Assembly (NCBI GenBank): GCA_029783825.1
Contig: JAREIK010000751.1
Location: forward strand, 707,607-771,606
Length of the DNA: 64,000 nt
Direction of reading: 5' to 3'
Origin: Sapria himalayana
Lineage: Eukaryota; Streptophyta; Magnoliopsida; Malpighiales; Rafflesiaceae
The translations under genes and the position numbers were made by a program. This document shows positions 45,901 through 57,709 of the stretch, piece by piece (the stretch's first letter is position 1; each line of letters starts with the position of its first letter). The notes beneath the pieces were generated by a model. It was given only the letters and a program-made list of their open reading frames with translations. It was not told where the DNA came from and made no database searches.

Positions 45901-48877
45901 GTTCTAATGAGATCTAGTTTATTATATCGGTATGGTCGCATCCTTTTATGAGATATGGTATACTATTTTTATCCAAAACCTTTTTAACTTATCACTTTTA
46001 ATGTAATTTGATATACTAGTATTTATTATATTATTTTAGACAAGTAATAGCAAATTCCAACATCTTAATTCTATTTTTTCTCAACTATATTTAACTTCAG
46101 AATTTTAATGAATTCTAGTATATCAGTGTTGGTATTATTGCATCCCCATAATTAGATCTTGTGTTCTATTTTCATCTAAAATACTTTTTTATCACTTTTA
46201 ATGAAATTCAGCCAATTAGTATTTATAATATCATTTCAAACAATTAATAGAAAAGAGTTATCAATTATAAAATTTTAATGCAACAGGAGAACTTCCAAAG
46301 TGATTCATCATCTCAGTACTATTTACATTAAAACACATTTAATTTCAAAATTCTAATGAGATCTAGTGTATTAATATTAGTATGGTTGCATCCCCTAATG
46401 AGATATGGTATGCTATTCTCATCCAAGATACTTTTAACTTCTTACTTTTAATGAAATTCGATGTACTAGTATTTATATTATCAATTCAGATATTTAATAC
46501 CAAATTTTATCATTTAAGATATTTAATGCAACACAAAACTTCCAAAGTAATCCATTATCTTAATAATATTCTCATCCAAAGACATTTAACTTTAGAGTCT
46601 GATTAAGATCTAGTTTATTAGTGTTGGTATGGTCACATCTCCAAATTATTTCTTATATTATTTTTATTAAAAACATTTTTAACTTATCACTTTTAATGAA
46701 ATTCAGTGTAATGGTAATTTGATTATCATTTTAGATAATTAATAGCAAATTTTATCATTTAAAATATTTAAATACAACAAAAGATCTTCCAATTCCAATC
46801 GGATCCATCTTCTTAGTACTATTCTCACCTACTTATATTTAATTTCAAAGTTCTAATGAGATCTAGTATATTAGTATTGGAATGGTTGATGCTAATGAGA
46901 TCTAGTATATTAATATTGGAATGGTAGCATTCCCTAATGAGATCTAGTTACTATTCTCATCCAAAATACTTTTAACTTATCACTTTTAATAAAATTCAAT
47001 TTACTACTATTTATATCATCATTTTAAATGATTACTAATAAATTTTATAATTTAAGATATTTGAATGCAATACAAGAGCTTCTAAGGTAGTCCATTATCT
47101 TAGTACTATTACAGCTCAAACATATTTTTCTTCAGAGATCTAATGAAATCTAATGTATTCATGTTAGTATGGTGGCATCCCTTAATGAGATCTAGTGTAT
47201 TATTTTTATTAAAATCACTTTTACCTCATCACTTTTGATGAAATTCGGTGTACTAGTATTTATATTATCATTTCAAATAATTAATAGCAATTTTTATCAA
47301 ATAAAATATTTTAATTAAACACAAGAACTTCCAAGGTGATTCTTCATTTTCGTACTATTTCTATCTAAACTTGTTTAACTATGATATTCTATTGAGATCT
47401 AGTGTATTAGTGTTGGTATGATCTCATTCCCATATGAAATCTAGTGTACTATTGTCATACAAAATACCTTTAACTTCTCATTTTTTATTTAAATTTGGTG
47501 TACTAGTATTTATATTATCATTTCAAAAAATTAATAACAAATTTTATCATTTAAAATATTTGAATGTAACACGAGAACTACCAATATGATTAATCATCTT
47601 AGTACTATTCCCATTCAAAAATATTTATCTTTAGAATTCTAATGAAATCTAATGTATTAGTATTGGTATGATCATATTCCTTAATAAGATCTTGTATACT
47701 ATTTTCATCCAAACTACATTTAACATTTTACGTTTAATGAAATTCAGTGTATTAGTATTTATATTGTCATTTCAGATAATTAATAGTAAATTTTATTATT
47801 TAAAATATTTGAATCTACTACAAGAACTTTCTAACTGATCAATCATCTTACTATTATTCCCACCCAATATACATTTAATTTTAGAATTCAAATAAGATAT
47901 AGTGTATTAATATAAATATGATCACATCCCTTGATAATATATGGTATATTATTTTTATCCAAATTACTTTTTTCACTTTAAATCAAATTTTGTATACTAG
48001 TATTTATATTTTTAATTCAGATAATTAAACGCAAATTTTATCATTTAAAATATTTGAATGCAGCACAAAAACTTTTAATGTGATACATTATCTAAGTACT
48101 ATTTATACCCTAATATATTTAACTTCAAATTTTTTATGAGATCTAGTATGTTAGTATTGTTATGGTCACATTCCCTACTGAGATTTGATGTACTATTTTT
48201 ATCCAAAATACTTTCAACTTAATACTTTTATTAAAATTTAATGTACTCGTATTTATATTATCATTTCAGATAATTAATAACTTTTAACATTTAAGATCTT
48301 TGAATACAACACAAAAACATGAAAGGTGATATATCATCATAGTATTATTCTCGCCCAAATAGATTTAACTTCAAGGGTTTAATGATATCTAGTGACTTCA
48401 TATTGGTATAGTTGCATTTTCCAATATGATCTATTATATTTTTTTCATTCAAAATAGTTTTAAGTTATCACTTTTGATGAATTTTGGTGTACTAGTATTT
48501 ATATTATCATTTTAAACAATTAATACCAAATTTTATCAATTAAAATATTTTAATAAAACTCGAAAACTTCTAAGGTGTTTCTTCGTTTTAGTACTATTCT
48601 ATACAAATACATTTGACTTTATATTTTAATGAGATCTGGTGTATTAGTGTTGGTATGGTCACATTCCATAATGATATTTGATCTACTATTCTTATATAAA
48701 ATACTTTTAACTTAATATTTTTATGAAATTTGTTATACTAGTATTTATATTATTATTTCAGAATATTAATAATAAATTTTATCATTTAAGATATTTGAAT
48801 TAAACTTGAGAACTTCTAAGGTGATCCATCATGTTACTACTATTTCCTCTCAAAAATATTTAACTAAAGAGTTCATA
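42963..48877 (+). repeat. Satellite array, about 247-bp monomer, about 24 copies
   Basis: A single unit recurs through 5.9 kb. The marker AACTTCCAAGGTGATCCATC in diverged form appears near 42985, 43310, 43557, 43801, 44050, 44256, 44587, 44839, 45087, 45332, 45592, 45831, 46280, 46527, 46774, 47065, 47315, 47565, 47812, 48060, 48305, 48553 and 48800. Spacing is mostly 244-250. Each unit also holds TTCTAATGAGATCTAGTGTA, CATCCAAAATACTTTTAACT, and TAGTATTTATATTATCATTT followed by CAGATAATTAATAGCAAATT. Copies differ at perhaps a fifth of positions and no open frame is maintained. The array is bounded by hAT C on the left and a CACTA element on the right. It is satellite DNA, possibly pericentromeric. 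Confidence 0.95.
44335..44460 (+). repeat. 42-bp subrepeat triplicated inside a satellite monomer
   Basis: GAGATCTAGTATATTAGTGT starts at 44335, 44377 and 44419, and a partial fourth starts at 44461, exactly 42 bases apart. The ordinary monomer has two partial GAGATCTAG copies 42 bases apart. Similar extra units occur at about 43060-43130 and 46855-46945, explaining monomer intervals of about 325-331 and 291. Confidence 0.92.
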
Positions 48878-49330
48878 TACTACAAGAAAGAAGCCACTTA
48901 GAAATTAAAAATAGAGATGTCCAATTCCATTTCTAAATTTAGGAATGAAATTGAAACAGATTAGAAATAGAAATGAGATTTTTTTACAAAAAGTAGGATT
49001 GAAAAATAATCTTTCATTATTTAAAGCCAAGGATTATTTGATATTATACAAAAATAGAATTAGAAACAGAAGTAAATAATGAAATTGAAACTGTTAAACT
49101 TTCGTTGCTAATATGATGCATGGTCGTTGGCAGATTACCTTGCGTGGCATTTGATGATGGAAAATTCCATTCGATGTGTATTTGTTATTTAAAATGATAA
49201 CTTCTCTAAAAAAATTAGATGGAAATGAATTCATTTCAATTAGTTTAGAAACTGATTGTAGATTCACTCCTAAATTTAGCGACCAAAGGAATCCCGTCAC
49301 TCATTTTCAAATGAAATGTGATTTCGTCGC

Positions 49331-50809
49331 TATTAGACTTTAATAATTTATACCAATGAATTCAATTTCGTTATTGCATTAAAAATAAAAACTCATTTTA
49401 TAACTATTTGATGTTAATTATATTTTTAAAAAATATTTTATTAGTTTGAAAATAAGTTTAGGGTTTGGGCTACATTTTCACTAATTTGGTATTGCCCATC
49501 CACATAATTGAGCTTGCTTTCCCTTGTGTTTGTGTTCGTTGCCCTAATCATCAACATTTAGGTATGCATTTTTATTTTTTGATTTTTCTTGTATATATTT
49601 ATATAGAAATTCATTGATTTTCCCAAATATACGTATATATCCTAAATTTATCGAGCTTGCATAGTCCATATACATGCTTTATATGGATTTTTGAAGATCC
49701 CTATTAATGTTTTGCTTTGATCCATGGCTATTTGATGTTTGTTTTTGTATTTCATTGGTATATTGATATATATTAGCATTGCGAATTTTTGGATGATTTC
49801 TATGATTTAAAATATATTTTCAATATAGTTACTACATATTTTAAATTATAAAGGCATCAGTTATTATGGAACCTTAATTCATAGATCTCAAAGAAATACA
49901 AGAGCACTTAACCCCATTGGAATATTAGATATTAGAATTTATGTTATTATTTTTTAATGGTTTTATAATTTCCAAATATAATAGAATTTTAAAATATTTG
50001 TTTTATTAAACTCAAATGAACAAATACTTAATTTCATAAAAGATCACTATTTTCACATATTTGAAGAGTGAATCTTTGACCTTCAACATATTTTTATATT
50101 GTGATCTTTCATATATAAACTAAATTAAAAAATCTTACTAGGACATACACAACTTTTACATAACATTACAATCCGATCACCTCCAAACATCTTCTAAGCA
50201 TACAATCTTGAAATCAAAAAGTATTATTTCTTGTAAAAAATTATAATCAAGGATAATAAATCCAAAGTCCCAATAGTTGAGGGGTAAACTTTATGGTTTA
50301 AGATATCTCCTAATTATTTAAAAGTTTTTATGATCATCTACACATATCTCGCACACTATAGATCATTCTTCAAATATAGCATCATGTTGCATTTATGTGA
50401 TTATTGGTTTTTTGTGATATTTGTTTTTTTTAGTTTTTTGCCAAAAAATAATTTTTTTATTCCTTTTGAAATTTATTATTATGTTTACCTTGTATATGAT
50501 TTTTGATTAATTTTTGCGATTTCATCTTTTATAGATAAATATGAATTATTTATTTTTTTGTATTTGAGAAAAATATAACTAAAGTCTATTGGTAAATATC
50601 TAAGAGATTAATGCAACTCCTTTATCTCGTTTTAATGAAAACTTACTTATGAATGATGTGACAATGATATTTTTATGATATTTTTGTAATGTCATAAATA
50701 TGTTACTACAACTTTATTACAAATATATTATTATCTAAATTTATATTATTCAATATATGTTGGTATTATATGTTATAGGAATAAAAACTTTTATACAAAC
50801 TAATTGCCA
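49331..50809 (+). other. CACTA 5' non-coding region
   Basis: AT-rich with no open frame. GTTTAGGGTTTGGGCTACAT at about 49455 begins a short GC-richer block that may be a leader exon; the following T-rich sequence could be an intron. No further structure seen. Confidence 0.4.
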
Positions 50810-53000
50810 ATGGATGAATGTTAGACTAAGAATTGGGGTTTTGACTAATGAGTTTGTAGAGGGGATAGAGAAGTTAGTTGATTTTTCTGAAATGTACCCT
50901 CAATTAATGGATTGAATGAAAATAAGATGTCCATCTAATACCATAAATGTTAGAATCAGAGTTTCCAAAATTTGGACACAGTGTGACTTCATTTTTGAAA
51001 AAATAGATTTATTTGAAACTATTATGTTTGGTATAAACATGGGAAAATAGTTGTGACACAAACAACAAAGCATTATGTACTTAGAAGTGTTGATTCAAAT
51101 GTTGCAATGGAATATGTTAATCCCTATGATGCATGTGAAGCCAAGTTAATAAATATTATTGGTCATTCTTTCAATCAGGAATAAATTATAATATCCCGAA
51201 ATCATCAGCAAATTAATTTTATGAAATGCTCAATGCATCAGAAGAAGTGTTTTATCTAAGTAATCTATATAAAATATATGAGGTGGATAGACTTTTAAAT
51301 TTAATGAAAAAACATCATTTTTCAGAATGGTATTTTGATGAAATGTGAGAGTTGTTATCTAAATTGTTATGAAAGAATAACACATGACAAATAACTTTTA
51401 TAGTACAAAAAAGTTAATGTGAGGTTTGAGTTTGCTTGTAAAAAAATATATTTCTTGATTAATGGCTGCATTATATGTGGGGTTAAAGATAGTGAAGCAA
51501 TTTCTTCTAATTTCTATAACTATCATCGGTACAAAAGATATACTTAATGAAAAAAAGTAGAAAACAAGTATTTCTCATTAGAAAATATATTACTTTCTAT
51601 TGACTCTTATCTACAAAGATTATTTATATCTGAAACTACTGCTAATTATATGAATTGGCGTAGAGTATACTACTAAAGAAGGCATGATGCAACATTGCTT
51701 GAAATCTCCATCTTGGAAAAATTTTGATGATATTCATCTATCTTTTGAAGATGAAAGACAAAGTATTAGATTAATGCTATGCGTAGATGGATTTCAACCA
51801 TTTTGACAAGTAGGGCAACAATATTTTTTATGGCAAGTGATTGTTATGCTATATACTTTACCACCATAGATATACATGAAAGATAAGTATATGTTTTTAT
51901 ATGTTATCATGCATAGTCCTAGAAATCTAAAATAAAAGTTAAATGTTTTCAGCAAGCCCTGATTGTGGAGCTAAAAAAGGTGAGAGAAAGGTGTGGAAAT
52001 ATATGTTATATCTAGAAAGAAAAACTTCCAAATATGAGTAGCACTTATGTGGACTAAAATTTATTTTCCTATATATTCAATAATTGAGGATAGAGTACTA
52101 CATGAAAATTAGCTTATCCTTATTGCATGATATACTTTGATGTATTTTCTCTGTGTAAAGATCAAAGATTTCTTGGTTTTAAACCATTGTAAATTCTTAA
52201 ATATGGAATATCTATTTCGTAGGAATATTAAGGTATTTTGGAAAGGTCAAATAGTTTTCAAAGGTGCACTACCTTTGAGGTCAAGTTCCAAAATATTAGA
52301 TGTTATTGAAAGATATGGCTTCAAAACATTACAGATATTGATGCAAATTACATTAATGTGCAAATTTCAAAAAATTATGACTATAGTTTTAAAAAACAAA
52401 GTACCTTTTGAGATTTGTCTTATTGGAAACCCAACTTAATTAGGCACAACTTATATGTCAAGCACATTGAGAATAACTTTTTGATAATATTTTTAATATT
52501 ATCATGAATATGGATGGAAAAACAAAAGACTAACAAATCAAAAGAAGATTTAAAAAAGTTATGTTCATGTCTAAATTTACATAGGGATGATTCAACGAAT
52601 AAATTTTTTAAGACTAATTATAGTCTTGACAAGTATGCAAAGAAAGCTTTGTGGAAATGATTGATTGAGCTTAGTTTACCTAATTGATATGCATCAAATA
52701 TGAAAATATATGTTGATATGAACAAGTGTATGTTATATGAGATTAAAAGTCATGACTTCCATGTGTTTATGCGGAGGCTAATACCTATAGCATTTTGTGA
52801 ATTACTTTCAGAAAATATTTGAGAAGCATTGATTGAAATAAGTATTTTTTTAAGAATCTCACTTGTAATGCCATAACAAAGAAAGATATGGAGCAATTAC
52901 AAATGACATACCCATAATTTTATGCAGACTTAAGCTTATTTTTCTTTCTAACTTATTCGACTCCATGGCACATCTTTCAATCCACTTGTTATATGAATCC
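50810..53000 (+). pseudogene. CACTA TNP2-type transposase, degenerate
   Basis: It begins MDEC-TKNWGFD and FVEGIEKLVDFSEMYPQLMD with IRCPS, the transposase-associated domain. Then LQRLFISETTANYMNW, KEGMMQHCLKSPSWKNFDDI, FEDERQSIRLMLCVDGFQPF, YMKDKYMFLYVIMHSPRNLK and VEIYVISRKKNFQ give the TNP2 core. Further on are an open frame (52137-52439) and KSHDFHVFMRRLIPIAFCEL, FDSMAHLSIHLLYES. The order matches plant CACTA TNP2 proteins, which bind and cut element ends. Dozens of stops and frame changes make it inactive. No TNPD/TNPA companion was found. Confidence 0.8.
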
Positions 53001-53099
53001 ATGACACATAGATAGATAGATTATAGTCTATATGTTACTATATTCTTATCATATAGTAACTTATTATAGAATGTTTGAGCTTGAAACTACAACTCAAAT

Positions 53100-53640
53100 C
53101 TTTGTTGAGTACATCTCATCAATAACTACTTAAACAGATCTAAGGCATCGTACAAAGTCTCCTACTCCTTAATATGGAATTGACTTATTTTACTCTATTA
53201 TGATAAAATGATTTGAGGAGTGAATAAATTCAAGAGGAAATAATGTACAAGTTCATCCTAACTTCAATCGAGTCTCGAGATAAATACTAGATCTAACTTT
53301 GTGCATTGTCTCTCAAAGAAAAAAGGAACATACATAACCTGATTGCATTTGAACTAACTCTATTTATTCTAATTGTTTTGCATAACTCTAGAAATATTGA
53401 GATATGTCCATTCATATCTTCTGATATCCTCACATAATATTGATATTATTGAACCAACATTATCAAACTTAACTTCAACTCAAAATAGGTGGCTTTTCCT
53501 AGTTGTATCTGAATCTCAGAATAGTTGTCTATCATAGTGGGTCGTTAATAGTCTCCTAAGATATGATGATGGCTTGACTATTGGATAACTTTTCCATAAC
53601 CTTTTTGGCATCTATGTTACTTTTAGTTTTGCCATCAGTT
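53100..53640 (-). pseudogene. Family X gag fragment (copy X4)
   Basis: On the minus strand downstream of LTR X4 the translation includes SEIQIQLGKATYFELKLSLI, then GHISIFLELCKTIRINRVSS and NAIRLCMF. These parallel ELKASLIAMV and FLEFCNTIKMNRVSS of copy X1 at 1070-1215. The site matching the hAT A insertion is uninterrupted here. Truncated against the CACTA element. Confidence 0.6.
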
Positions 53641-53951
53641 CTTTCTTAGCTCTCATTCTCAAAATTATTCTTTTGATTCAATTAATCTCTAGGTCTAGAG
53701 ATGCTAACCCAGTCATAAAGTTTTTATGCATAAAGACTATGATGGCTACAATAAAAATATTATCGAAATGATACAAATAGATAATACAAGATAAGTAATC
53801 CAAATCAAGATACAAAACTAAGATATTGATATCCATACTCCAAAAACTAGAACTATTATTTTTTAAGGATAGTTATATCAACTAATGTTGACTAACCAAA
53901 TTTAATATTTTCTATTATTGATATAAAAAATATATGATTTTATTATGTTAC

Positions 53952-54014
53952 ATAATTTTTAGGAATAGATAATTTTTAGGATTAGATAATTTTTAGGATT
54001 AGATAATTTTTATG
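53952..54014. repeat. 17-bp tandem repeat in LTR X4
   Basis: ATAATTTTTAGGATTAG occurs three times in a row (first with one change) plus a partial fourth; a GTTGCATAATT doublet follows at about 54023-54050. Absent from other LTR copies. Confidence 0.88.
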
Positions 54015-54439
54015 ATTTTATTATGTTGCATAATTATGTTGCATAATTTTATTATTGATATCAAATATATATGATTTGATTATTATTGATATTAAAATCT
54101 CATTAAAATTAGATATGAGTTGCAAAAGTTGTAAAGTAAATTTTTGTCTAGATACCATTTTATATTGATTATTTAGGTAATTCAATCAATCAATTATCAC
54201 TCAACTTTTGTACTAATTGAAAGGATAAGATAAAGTTTTAGATAAGATTCTTATAATTTAGGGCTAGTCAATTTCATTGCGCATGATGATTTATCTAAAT
54301 AGTTTGAATATTATTATATTTTCTTATAAAATAAAGGTTAACATTTGGGAATGTGTCATTGTACCCTAATGACATACAAGATAATTATCAACTATTGGGT
54401 TATCTTCAATGATGATCCCCTCATAGTTATCCACTTTGT

Positions 54440-54992
54440 TAGATGTGTCAAACAGGCCATGTCGGGCTGGTCCGGTATGGTTTTAGGCCACCCAACCGAG
54501 CTATTGTGCTGGGCCAGGTACTACACGGTTATTGTACCATGCCGTGCCTAGCCCAGCATAGTTTTGTGGAGATCAGGCACCGCACGGGCCCTTGACACAA
54601 AATCCACCTGGTTCGGCCCAGTTCGACCTAGTTTGGGTTGGACCAAAACCATAATTTTAAAAAAAAATTAGGGTTTCGGTGGCGTGCCACTGTGCCATTG
54701 TGTATCTTTGCACTTTTAGGACTCAGCGAGCCTTGACTGTCGGGTGTCGGTTTGTTGTGACCATGCTCGGTGCATGGTCACTTGTGCCATGCCGATGTGT
54801 CGGGTGTGCCATGCTTGCCTGACAGGACATGCGCGCCAAAAACTTTGGCTTGGCATGGCACGACTCGTGTAGTAGGTGCGCCCGACATGGGCCCGAGCAC
54901 GACATTGTAGCATGCCGTGCCGGGCTAGGCACGACTGAACTGTGCCATGCCTCGTGTCGGGCCTGGTCATCCTCGCCCATTTGACACCTCTA
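54440..54992. mobile_element. hAT-type MITE 3, GC-rich
   Basis: A 553-bp element with termini TAGATGTGTCAA and TTTGACACCTCTA and 8-bp target duplications CACTTTGT (54432-54439) and CCCTTTGT (54993-55000), 7 of 8 identical. It is markedly GC-rich and keeps many CpG sites (GCCGTGCC, GGCACGAC words), unlike everything around it, so it is probably the youngest of the three MITEs. Overlapping open frames on its minus strand follow from base composition. Removing the element and one duplication restores an LTR of the same length as copy X5 at 59560-59590. Confidence 0.88.
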
Positions 54993-55933
54993 CCCTTTGT
55001 TCTTTACTACCAACATGATAATTCATCCCTACTTGAGGATCATCCACAAGCCCATACATTTTAGATAAATCCACTAATTAATTTTTCTTAATAATTACTT
55101 CATATGTTAATTCTTATCATCCGACCTCATGTTTCATGCAGATATTAACTAATATGATCATAAAAATATTTATAATTTCATCTTCATAAGTATCATATTC
55201 ACATAATTAATATATATTTTTCCTCAAATATCATGAGTATGAGTCATACAATAAAAAGTAACTCACATGATTATCATTGCCTTACTAATTACCTCTACTC
55301 ATGCATGTCTAGTGTCTTACTTATCACCATCTCCTATCATTATACATGACTTTCACACTAAAGATAAAACACTGAGGAAAATACTCAAGAAAATACTCAC
55401 ATCATTTGATAGTCAATCCTTATAAGACTTATACAATGAATTGACTTATAAAAGCCCTTTGCTTTTGGTTTCGTAAGAATTATACTCACATGAGTAATAT
55501 ATATTACCATTGAGTTTTGACATATATGCTTATATTGTATATCATGATCATAAAGATTATTACTTATTTCCTATTATTATGCATGAGTTTGTTTCTTGAC
55601 TTACCTGTCATCATCTACCATGAAAACACACATAAATCTAATAATATGAAAACCTAAATATCAGTTCTACATAAATATCACATCCATTAATATCCAACTC
55701 ACAATCAAATTCAAATATCAAAATTTATTAATCAAACATCCATTACATAAAATAATATAAACCAGTCTTAGACCTCAATTTAGCCTAATATTGGATAGAA
55801 TTTTTGATTGTCGCCTATGTTATTTTTTTATTTGTGAATCTTCCTTAGGTCCAAGTGAAATTTTATTCCCAAAACCCTAACTTTTAGATTTTTATCATGG
55901 GCCATTGAATTTTCATCAAAAATTTATTGTTTT

Positions 55934-55945
55934 CTATTTTTATAC
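55934..55945 (-). promoter_or_regulatory. LTR TATA box of X4
   Basis: On the minus strand, GAGTATAAAAATAG follows CCCAACTACTT and lies downstream of the CATGAC tract. Confidence 0.45.
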
Positions 55946-56480
55946 TCAAGTAGTTGGGTATAAAATTTAAGTCAACAATCATGACTTTTAGGAATACCTT
56001 AACGTTGCCTTCTCATCTTTATAAAATAATGTTTTAACTTTAGGAATGAGTTGTAGTTTTGGTCGTTTTTTAAATTTAGAATATTATGGTATTGAGAATG
56101 ACCACAACTATATATTTGGTCTCTGAAACACAAACTCACAATACCGAGAATGAGCTTTAGTTTTAGTCTCTCTCTTGCATCAGATAGATCCAGTGTCGTG
56201 AATAACTATGATTGCATATTTTTCCTCTATAATACTAAGTTATGATTTTGGAAATGATTGTGATTTATTCATTTCATCTTTGTAATTCAAAGTTGCGGTA
56301 CTACCGTACTAAGAATAAGTCGTAGCTCATTCCTTATCAGCAGAAAGCTACTATCTTAGAAATGATCATGACTTGAGTATTTTCTTAGATTTGGTCACTA
56401 TATAATGAGGAAGTCATGACACTGGGGGCTATAGTGTGTTTTAGTATTAGTGAGATACTTGATTGCTGTGATATAGAATT

Positions 56481-57490
56481 AATTCCACAACCATGAAATT
56501 TTTTTTTTCATGAATAAAAATATAAAATATTATGAATCTGAACACACAATCTCTTCAGCATGGTTAGATCTATTGATATAAGTATCACCCATTAATCCTT
56601 TCATAAAATTATATTAAAGAAACATAATAAGTCATATCATTCGGATTTTTTAGTATGTTTGTCAATAGTTGAGTTATTTTGGCATACAAATTGAGTATCT
56701 TGGACAAGTACACCAACATAGTTATGTCCCAAACCTTCTTGTATGTATGGTAAAAATCAAGTATGTCGGTCATACTTGGATCAATTGATTGCTATAAAAG
56801 TTTAAAATAGTACCCAAACTCATGTATCTCAGTCAACACCTATCTCATGTATTCTTGGTTAAGGAATCAAATACTCTTTTAAGTAACTCATAATGAATAT
56901 GTAACTCAATGAGAGGCACATATAAAAACAAGTGTGCCAAATCCGTAATATACCAGCACATTCATAATACAAATGCAAAGTATCATCATGGCACACCATG
57001 ACACAACCCATGAGCAGCCAAACCGCATGTTACCCCACAAAACATTATAGTAGTTACTTTAAGAACCACCATGACACCCAACAAAACATTGTAGCAATCC
57101 ACCCTTAGAACCATTGTAATGATCACTATCATTGTGGAAACCACTACAACAGTCTACCATCTCTAGAATCACTGCTAGAATCATTGTGAAAACCATCATG
57201 AAAACTACTACAATAGTCCACCACCTCTAGAATCACTGCTAGAATCATTGTGGAAACCATCATGAAAACCACCTCAATAGTACACCACCATAAAACATTG
57301 TATTGATCACCATGACAATCAATACATGCGTTAAAGAATCATGAACACTTGAACATCATGACCGCATCACTTATAGAATAATGGCGTAGTTGTTATAGGT
57401 ACTAAATATAGCACAGAATGTTACTCACACTCATGCAATATGCGCTACTTTGCTGGTCACTATGTGCCACTCACCTTGTATCACCATGCA
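56481..57490 (-). other. Copia 3 leader and possible gag, minus strand
   Basis: Read on the minus strand from the PBS at 57504, the first 500 bases are GTG- and CATGG-rich like the leader of copia 2. Beyond about 56900 fragments such as YIQEGLGHNYVGVLVQDTQF appear, but no gag family is recognisable. Bounded on the left by LTR X4. Confidence 0.35.
57151..57278. repeat. 64-bp tandem repeat, 2 units plus
   Basis: AGTCTACCATCTCTAGAATC starts at 57151 and recurs at 57215, with AGTACACC beginning a third at 57279. The two units are nearly identical. Shorter related phrases (CATTGTAG, ACCACCATGAC) extend to both sides. Confidence 0.9.
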
Positions 57491-57504
57491 CCTCTGATGC
57501 TATC
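57491..57504 (-). other. Primer-binding site of copia 3
   Basis: The minus strand reads GATAGCATCAGAGG directly after the LTR; compare TGGTATCAGAGC. Confidence 0.5.
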
Positions 57505-57709
57505 TGAATTTCAGAATCATCAGGGTTTCAATTTTAGTGATAGTCATGAAGAGAGAAATGAAAAAGGAGAGAGGAAAGCATAATTTTTTTTTTCATTAAT
57601 TAAAATATCATAATTCACAACCTATATACTTAAGTTGGGCATCCCACATGCCAGGTTATTATTTTTCTTTTTTTTTTACAACCCTATTATGTGGAAGAAT
57701 GCTTACACA
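57505..57709 (-). repeat. LTR of copia 3 (about 205 bp)
   Basis: On the minus strand it starts TGTGTAAGCATTC and ends CTGAAATTCA just before the PBS. Short length and a GGGATGCCC block resemble the LTRs of copia 2 (GGGTTGCCC). No partner LTR in the window, so boundaries are inferred. Confidence 0.45.

Larger units (their letters stand above)
48878..53060 (+). mobile_element. CACTA transposon, 5' end and transposase relic
   Basis: The left terminus TACTACAAGAAAG is one base from CACTACAAGAAA, and the preceding satellite phrase GAGTTC is broken there (possible 3-bp target duplication ATA at 48875-48877). The first 450 bases contain TTTAGCGACCAAAGG and ATTTCGTCGCTATTAG, subterminal words typical of plant CACTA elements. 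TNP2 transposase relics follow. The 3' terminus is absent; the element runs into a minus-strand family X fragment near 53060-53100. Confidence 0.75.
53690..56480 (-). repeat. Family X LTR copy X4, split by MITE 3
   Basis: Minus-strand landmarks in order: CATGAC tract (56440-55985), TATA (55945-55934), CCAATATTAGGCTAAATTGA (about 55795-55776) and the end motif near GGTTAGCATCTCTAGACC (53711-53694), followed by gag. Without the MITE it is about 2.2 kb. The upstream edge near 56480 is uncertain. Confidence 0.65.

Noticed and set aside
42963..48877. CRISPR-like regularity
   Set aside because: The repeat unit is about 247 bp with diverged copies and no short conserved repeat separated by unique spacers; this is a eukaryotic satellite.
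54716..54980. Overlapping open frames of 84-85 codons on the minus strand
   Set aside because: They lie wholly in the GC-rich non-coding MITE 3, are Arg/His/Cys-rich in a way dictated by repeated GGCACG words, and overlap each other in two frames.
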